42,124 nt of DNA from a virus. The DNA lies in IMG/VR virus record IMGVR_UViG_3300042302_000211, positions 1 to 42,124 of that record, one strand, 5' to 3'. Positions 37,933 to 42,124 of this stretch are shown here, one piece after another (position 1 is the first letter of the stretch; every line of letters begins with the position of its first letter). The translations under genes were made by a program, and so were the position numbers. The notes under the pieces were generated by a model. The model was not told the DNA's origin and did no database searches. It saw only the letters and a list, made by a program, of their open reading frames with translations.

Positions 37933-38756
37933 GTTAGACCCATCTCTTTGCGTATTTTGGTAGCAGAAATGTTGTGCGTTGCATCATCAAACGTCTCTTG
38001 CTCAATCTTGTAGCCAACATCACGCCCGTAGGTAATATTGACCACGTTAGGGACAACTTGTATCTCGTACTGACCTTGATAAAGAGGGTCTAAGTCACGC
38101 TTGATATACGACTTAACCTGCTCAATAGCAAACGGGTTGCTGCCTTGCCATCCTTGGCAATCACGGATCTGGATAACGACTTGACCTGTCTTTGCAATAG
38201 CACGTTCAAACAAAGCTCTATGACCTTCGTGCCACGGTTGCCAGCGACCCAGCATCTGAACCGTTTCTGTCTGCCAGTTAAAGACTGGACGGCGGCGATT
38301 TTCAATAATGTGGTTGCCGATAAACTCAGCCCACTTCTCGCAGTTCTGCTCCGTAACACGGAAGTCATAGACCTCTGGCGGTACAAACGCTTTGTTTGTA
38401 TCTTCAAACCGCCCAGCATCAATGGTATCCATCCAGATTGTCCAGTCCGCCTTAAAGTTATTACGCATCTCGACCAAAGGAGCAACAAAGTCACAGATCA
38501 CATAATCACCGCCAGCAGACAGGGCAAACTCAGCCATGCGTAAAGATTGACGAATACGTCCCTCTTTTGAAAAGTCCCAATCATTGTATTTCTTACGCAC
38601 TTCATCGGCATTGAACCAATTGACTTGAGCGTTAAATCCTGTAAATGCCTCGCCGTAGTCAACTCTAGTAGCGTTTTGCTCTAAGTAGGCTTTTAATGCT
38701 TGTGCTAAGTAAGTCTTACCAGATCCTGGCAGACCCATGATTAGTATCTTTTTCAA
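37929..38756 (-). CDS. APS kinase-like/nucleotidyltransferase fusion
   Basis: A 275-residue protein of two domains. Residues 1-155: P-loop GLPGSGKT (8-15), NADEVRKKYNDWDFSKEGR and GGDYVICDFVAPL, matching adenylylsulfate (APS) kinase with its DxVR and FxxP segments. Residues 165-275: GRWQPWHEGHRALFERA (H176, H179), then a final NISATKIRKEMG, the HxGH and ISxTxxR motifs of the nicotinamide/phosphopantetheine-type nucleotidyltransferases. The fusion could activate a small molecule (sulfate, NMN or a sugar-like group) during infection. Neighbouring glycosyltransferase and fibre-like genes suggest surface chemistry, but the substrate is unknown. Domain calls are strong, the pathway open. Confidence 0.85.
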   Translation of the reverse strand: MKKILIMGLPGSGKTYLAQALKAYLEQNATRVDYGEAFTGFNAQVNWFNADEVRKKYNDWDFSKEGRIRQSLRMAEFALSAGGDYVICDFVAPLVEMRNNFKADWTIWMDTIDAGRFEDTNKAFVPPEVYDFRVTEQNCEKWAEFIGNHIIENRRRPVFNWQTETVQMLGRWQPWHEGHRALFERAIAKTGQVVIQIRDCQGWQGSNPFAIEQVKSYIKRDLDPLYQGQYEIQVVPNVVNITYGRDVGYKIEQETFDDATHNISATKIRKEMGLT

Positions 38757-38765
38757 TTAAGCTCC

Positions 38766-39191
38766 TTAGCTGTTTAGTTCTGCTTGGGTTACATCTAACT
38801 CTTCTTGCGTTGTTGCCGCATTGATCTGTGCACGTAAGTCTTCATAGCGAGCCTGAGCTGCTGCTACGATGGCTGGATCGTAATGATCGTCTGGATTGCT
38901 ATTGGTTTCCAAGGCAACTTGACCAGCAACAACTTGATTGTACTGGCTGGTATTTTGACCAAGCTGGCTGCTCTTGCGGGTTGGGATGTCGTAATCAAAG
39001 ATAGTCCATACGATCTCGACAGGATCTTTAGAGCAGTCATAGACTGGTCCGTTTAAACCTTGACGATAAGGTACTGGAGTTGGTTTGATCTCAACTGCGT
39101 TCTTCCAGCCGTCTTGACCGACTGGTACGGGTGGCGTAGTGTCAATGCACTGTGCCATAGCGTTGTTTACTACCTGAACGTATAATGCCAT
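38766..39191 (-). CDS. Tail-fibre-region protein, possible fibre assembly type
   Basis: A 141-residue protein. N-terminal beta-rich part (MALYVQVVNNAMAQCIDTTP), a middle CSKDPVEIVWTIFDYDIPTR recalling the DPVEITW-type linker of phage fibre-assembly proteins (DUF4376-like), and a helical C-terminus (PAIVAAAQARYEDLRAQINA). Next to two RCC1-repeat genes, it may help fold or attach them. That is inference from position and a loose motif. Function unknown. Confidence 0.5.
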   Translation of the reverse strand: MALYVQVVNNAMAQCIDTTPPVPVGQDGWKNAVEIKPTPVPYRQGLNGPVYDCSKDPVEIVWTIFDYDIPTRKSSQLGQNTSQYNQVVAGQVALETNSNPDDHYDPAIVAAAQARYEDLRAQINAATTQEELDVTQAELNS

Positions 39192-39209
39192 TTTAATGCT
39201 CCTTTGTTG

Positions 39210-40373
39210 TTAATTTACTGCAATTGCTAATACTGAATTAGAACCACTCATAGAACGACAAAGAGTTGTCCAGCTTGTTAAAGCGCCCACTTGTTTTGGT
39301 GACGAGTAGTTTGTAACGTTTCCAAGACCCAATGCGCCATAAGTAGCACCTTGACCCCAAGACCACAGAGTACCATCTGTTTTAATAGCTACACAAAATG
39401 CAACACCATTTTTTACTTGAGACCAATTTGTAAGCGCACCAATTTGCACTGGAGACACTCTATACGTAGTATCTCCTAAGCCCAATTGCCCAAAATTGTT
39501 ATAACCCCATGCCCAGAGTGTGCCATCAGTTTTAACCGCAACAGAAAAAAGCGAACTAGCAGAAACACTGCTCCAATTAGTCAATGCTCCAACTTGTTTT
39601 GGGGAATTATAATTTGATGTATTGCCAAGTCCTAGTTGCCCTTGGTTGTTCTGACCCCATGACCATAGAGTTCCATTTGTTTTAATAGCAAGAGAATAGT
39701 AATTTCCTCCTGAAACTTTTAACCACCCAGTTAATGCTCCAACTTGTTTTGGTGAGGAATAGTACGTTGCGTTTCCAAGTCCAAGTTGACCTGCGTTATT
39801 AAAACCCCACGACCAAAGAGTGCCGTCTGTTTTAACAGCAAGAGAATGATAAAACCCACCAGCAATATTTAACCAATTAGTTAAAGCGCCTACCTGCGTT
39901 GGAGATGATCTATCTGCTGTGTCTCCCAACCCAAGTTGTCCAAAAGTACCCCTCCCCCATGCCCATAGTGTTCCATCGGTTTTGGTTGATAATACAAAAC
40001 CAGTACCAGTAGAAATTTCATACCATGCTGTTAGCGCACCGATTTGTACTGGTGAAGAATAGTTTGTGTTATTTCCGACGCCCAGTTGTCCTCGACTATT
40101 GCTTCCCCAAGACCACAGGGTACCGTCTGTTTTAATTGCAATACCAAAACCACCGCCAGCAGATAGCTTTGACCAATTAGTTAACGCACCAAGTTGTTTA
40201 GGTGAGGAATATCGTGTAGTGTTTCCAAGTCCCAGCGCACCAGATCCACCATCACCCCACACATACAACTTTGGAGCAGGCGGTACGGGCCAGGTTCCAG
40301 CCCCCTTAGCCTTACTAGCTGCGCTTAGGTTCCAGATGCCTGTGTATTGGGTGTATGGGTATGATATTGGCAT
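39210..40373 (-). CDS. RCC1-repeat protein 1 (seven-repeat propeller)
   Basis: A 387-residue protein, almost wholly made of seven repeats of about 50 residues. Each starts near W-x-WG and contains G-QLGLG-T, SSP-Q-GALT-W and a KTDGTL end, as in RCC1/alpha-tubulin-suppressor repeats, which form a seven-bladed beta-propeller. The short N-terminus (ISYPYTQYTGIWNLSAASKA) could attach it to the virion. It is two bases from a second such gene on the same strand. Likely a surface-exposed or fibre-like protein that binds host or environmental targets; role not shown. Repeats are near-identical at core positions and variable in loops. Confidence 0.85.
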   Translation of the reverse strand: MPISYPYTQYTGIWNLSAASKAKGAGTWPVPPAPKLYVWGDGGSGALGLGNTTRYSSPKQLGALTNWSKLSAGGGFGIAIKTDGTLWSWGSNSRGQLGVGNNTNYSSPVQIGALTAWYEISTGTGFVLSTKTDGTLWAWGRGTFGQLGLGDTADRSSPTQVGALTNWLNIAGGFYHSLAVKTDGTLWSWGFNNAGQLGLGNATYYSSPKQVGALTGWLKVSGGNYYSLAIKTNGTLWSWGQNNQGQLGLGNTSNYNSPKQVGALTNWSSVSASSLFSVAVKTDGTLWAWGYNNFGQLGLGDTTYRVSPVQIGALTNWSQVKNGVAFCVAIKTDGTLWSWGQGATYGALGLGNVTNYSSPKQVGALTSWTTLCRSMSGSNSVLAIAVN

Positions 40374-40374
40374 A

Positions 40375-41544
40375 TTAGTAAGCTAACGCAAAAGCAGAGT
40401 TAAAGGCGGCGGATGGATCATACCAATTAGTATTTCCACCAATTTGTTTAGGTGATGAGTATTGTGTTGTATTGGCAAGACCTAATTGCCCAACGTTATT
40501 AGCGCCCCACGACCACAAAGTGCCGTCTGTTTTTGATGCCATTGCAAATTCGTTTCCACAAGACACATTTGACCAGTTTGTAAGAGAACCAACCTGATTA
40601 GGACTAGATAGAGTTGCATAGTAGGTTGAAGTTCCCAATCCTAATTGACCATTCCTATTAAAGCCCCATGACCACAGAGTTCCATCGGTTCTAACAGCTT
40701 GACAAAATGCACCGTCAGATCTAAATCCACAAGAAATTTTTGACCACGCTGTTAAGGCGCCAACTTGAATTGGTGAAGAGCGCATTGTTGTATTACCAAC
40801 ACCTTGTTGACCTTGAGAATTACCACCCCACGCCCATAATGTGCCATCGGTTTTGATAGCCATTGCAAAATTAAACCCTATGGATACATTTGCCCAGCTA
40901 GTTAGTGCACCAATTTGTTGCGGGGAGCTTGTGTTGTAAGCCGTTGAAAGACCTATACCTAATTGACCAGCATTATTACTTCCCCATGACCACATTGTGC
41001 CGTCAGTTTTAATTGCCACTGCAAAATTAGAATAAGCCCCGCTGGTAATTTTTAACCAATTAGTTAACGCTCCTAGTTGAACTGGAGAAGACCTGCTTGA
41101 TGTATCATCAAGACCTAATCTTCCGTTTGCTCCGCTACCCCAGACCCACATAGTGCCATCGGTTTTGATAGCGTAACCAGCCATGTTAGTGCCGTTTGAA
41201 GCAACTCCAACATAAGCCCAAGTCGTTAAAGCTCCGATTTGTTTTGGCGAAGAATAGTCGGTTGTATTACCAAGACCTAACTGACCAGTGTTATTTCTGC
41301 CCCATGACCACAGTGTTCCATTTGTTTTAACAGCAAGTGCAAAACTATAACCACCAGCAATTTCTAACCAATCGGTTAATGCGCCAACTTGCACTGGGGA
41401 CGATCTATTTGTTGTGTTCCCAAGAGCAAGCTGTCCTTCCGTATTTCTTCCCCAGCTATTTAAATAATAGGTATAGCTAGGCGTACCTTGTACTAGGGTG
41501 TTTAACCCTGGATCTATAAAAGCGGCATCGTAACGGTAGCTCAA
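40375..41544 (-). CDS. RCC1-repeat protein 2 (seven-repeat propeller)
   Basis: A 389-residue paralogue of the downstream RCC1 gene: again seven repeats with the W-x-WG start and the GQLGLGNTT, SSPKQIGALT and KTDGTLWSWG core. Three repeats have insertions of two to five residues, so loops differ from the first copy. The N-terminus (MSYRYDAAFIDPGLNTLVQG) is unlike that of copy 1 and more similar to fibre N-termini. It overlaps the glycosyltransferase gene by four bases. It arose by tandem duplication or was acquired separately; function unknown, but adhesion or host range is the natural guess. Confidence 0.85.
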   Translation of the reverse strand: MSYRYDAAFIDPGLNTLVQGTPSYTYYLNSWGRNTEGQLALGNTTNRSSPVQVGALTDWLEIAGGYSFALAVKTNGTLWSWGRNNTGQLGLGNTTDYSSPKQIGALTTWAYVGVASNGTNMAGYAIKTDGTMWVWGSGANGRLGLDDTSSRSSPVQLGALTNWLKITSGAYSNFAVAIKTDGTMWSWGSNNAGQLGIGLSTAYNTSSPQQIGALTSWANVSIGFNFAMAIKTDGTLWAWGGNSQGQQGVGNTTMRSSPIQVGALTAWSKISCGFRSDGAFCQAVRTDGTLWSWGFNRNGQLGLGTSTYYATLSSPNQVGSLTNWSNVSCGNEFAMASKTDGTLWSWGANNVGQLGLANTTQYSSPKQIGGNTNWYDPSAAFNSAFALAY

Positions 41545-42124
41545 CTGACCATCCTTATGGGTTGCTTGGTTGTGTTTAGTTTTGCTTTAATGCGGTCAAA
41601 CGGTGCTGTCCAATCACCAAAAACTTCTTGGCGGATCAGCGTCATACTATTGTAGTACGGGGTCTTGTCGCCGTCTAGCGCATACAAGAAGTACGGCATA
41701 ACAGGTGTTACCACCCATGTTTCAACGCCCATAGCAGCGGATAGGTGGGATACCGATGTGCAAGCCGAGATAACTAAGTCGCACGATGCAACCGCATTTC
41801 TAGTATCTTCCCAGCTATTTAGCGGAACCTGACGTACCCAAGGAGGGCAAGCATCTGCACCTTCGTCACGCTGCAAGGATATAAACTCGCACTCGTCAGA
41901 CTTAACCGCATCAAACATCATCTCGTATGGGAACTTCTTATGATGCTCATGCTCAAATGTTGGGTTGCCCTGCCAGCGCAGTCCGATACGCTTCTTACGT
42001 CCTTTGATGGCAATTGGCTTGTCAATGTACGGAGTGCCTTTTAAGTCCTTAAGCTCGTAACCTAAAGGGACAACAGCGCTCATGCCAGCTACCCAGTAAT
42101 CATGGTAAACACCATACTCAGCGC
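41541..42124 (-). CDS. GT9-like glycosyltransferase, 5'-truncated by window edge
   Basis: The frame is open to the right edge; codons before the apparent ATG at 42083 read AEYGVYHDYWVAG, which fits a longer protein rather than a start. The visible 194 residues contain KRIGLRWQGNPTFEHEHHKK, ISLQRDEGAD and a SCDLVISACTSVSHLSAAMG segment, then VETWVVTPVMPYFLY. This is the C-terminal half of a heptosyltransferase/GT9-type fold (nucleotide-sugar-binding side), as in lipopolysaccharide or TPR-linked glycosyltransferases. Encoded just before two RCC1-type proteins, it may modify phage or host surface glycans. Class confidence fair, substrate unknown. Confidence 0.75.
   Translation of the reverse strand, partial: AEYGVYHDYWVAGMSAVVPLGYELKDLKGTPYIDKPIAIKGRKKRIGLRWQGNPTFEHEHHKKFPYEMMFDAVKSDECEFISLQRDEGADACPPWVRQVPLNSWEDTRNAVASCDLVISACTSVSHLSAAMGVETWVVTPVMPYFLYALDGDKTPYYNSMTLIRQEVFGDWTAPFDRIKAKLNTTKQPIRMVS

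Noticed and set aside
39210-41544. Regular repeats that might be taken for a CRISPR or satellite array
   Set aside because: The repeat unit is about 150 bases, in frame and protein-coding (RCC1 blades), without spacers.

Overview
The window is a 42.1 kb fragment of a tailed bacteriophage (Caudoviricetes), cut inside a gene at both ends. The phage identity rests on a large terminase at the left edge, a small terminase, an ERF annealing protein with a Cas4/RecB-like nuclease and RusA, a lysis cassette (GH24 lysozyme and 3TM holin), two HNH endonucleases and a run of Gly/Ala/Gln-rich virion-type proteins. A lipobox lipoprotein, a secreted protein, a 3TM holin and a GT9-type glycosyltransferase point to a Gram-negative host. 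The protein set resembles uncultured freshwater podovirus-like phages, possibly of Betaproteobacteria; this is my impression, not something the sequence proves. Portal, capsid and DNA polymerase genes are not in the window. I found no tRNA, rRNA or CRISPR array.

Layout. (1) 1-2057, minus: packaging block of terS, two small ORFs, a LexA-like winged-helix protein and terL (truncated by the edge). (2) 2405-5516, plus: twelve small, mostly acidic genes of unknown function, including a DUF6876 protein. Several are preceded by a repeated intercistronic module (RNA hairpins followed by TAACTGCTAGGAGA), and the block ends in a strong terminator. (3) 5574-8787, minus: Toprim/primase-like protein, SF2 helicase and ParB-like protein. 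(4) 8788-9313: a structured, largely non-coding stretch with direct repeats, hairpins, a minus-strand terminator and very small putative ORFs with unusual starts. (5) 9314-14635, minus: an early operon with overlapping genes for recombination (nuclease, ERF, a small protein with an SSB-like tail), small regulators (ribbon-helix-helix, sigma region 4-like), envelope-targeted small proteins and a DUF1364-like HNH protein. A TTGACA-N17-CACAAT promoter drives it, and its first gene seems to start with ATC. (6) 14771-15106, plus: rusA alone, behind a perfect 10+1+10 palindrome. (7) 15166-42124, minus: late block with a 3,768-residue polyvalent protein (N6-adenine methylase, Strawberry-notch-type helicase, HEIAH metallopeptidase, LPD38-like C-terminus), virion/internal proteins, lysis cassette, an APS kinase-nucleotidyltransferase fusion, two tandem seven-repeat RCC1 proteins and a GT9-like glycosyltransferase at the right edge.

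How the parts fit. The early minus operon and rusA supply a recombination/replication kit. The plus block looks like a host-takeover or anti-defence region with its own translation control. The giant protein probably enters the host with the DNA, as proposed for polyvalent proteins. The RCC1 pair, glycosyltransferase and APS-kinase fusion lie together and may concern the host surface or its modification.

The most notable undescribed signals are: the hairpin + TAACTGCTAGGAGA module; a palindrome shared by the terS 3' end and the rusA leader; and non-ATG starts placed exactly at module-type ribosome binding sites.
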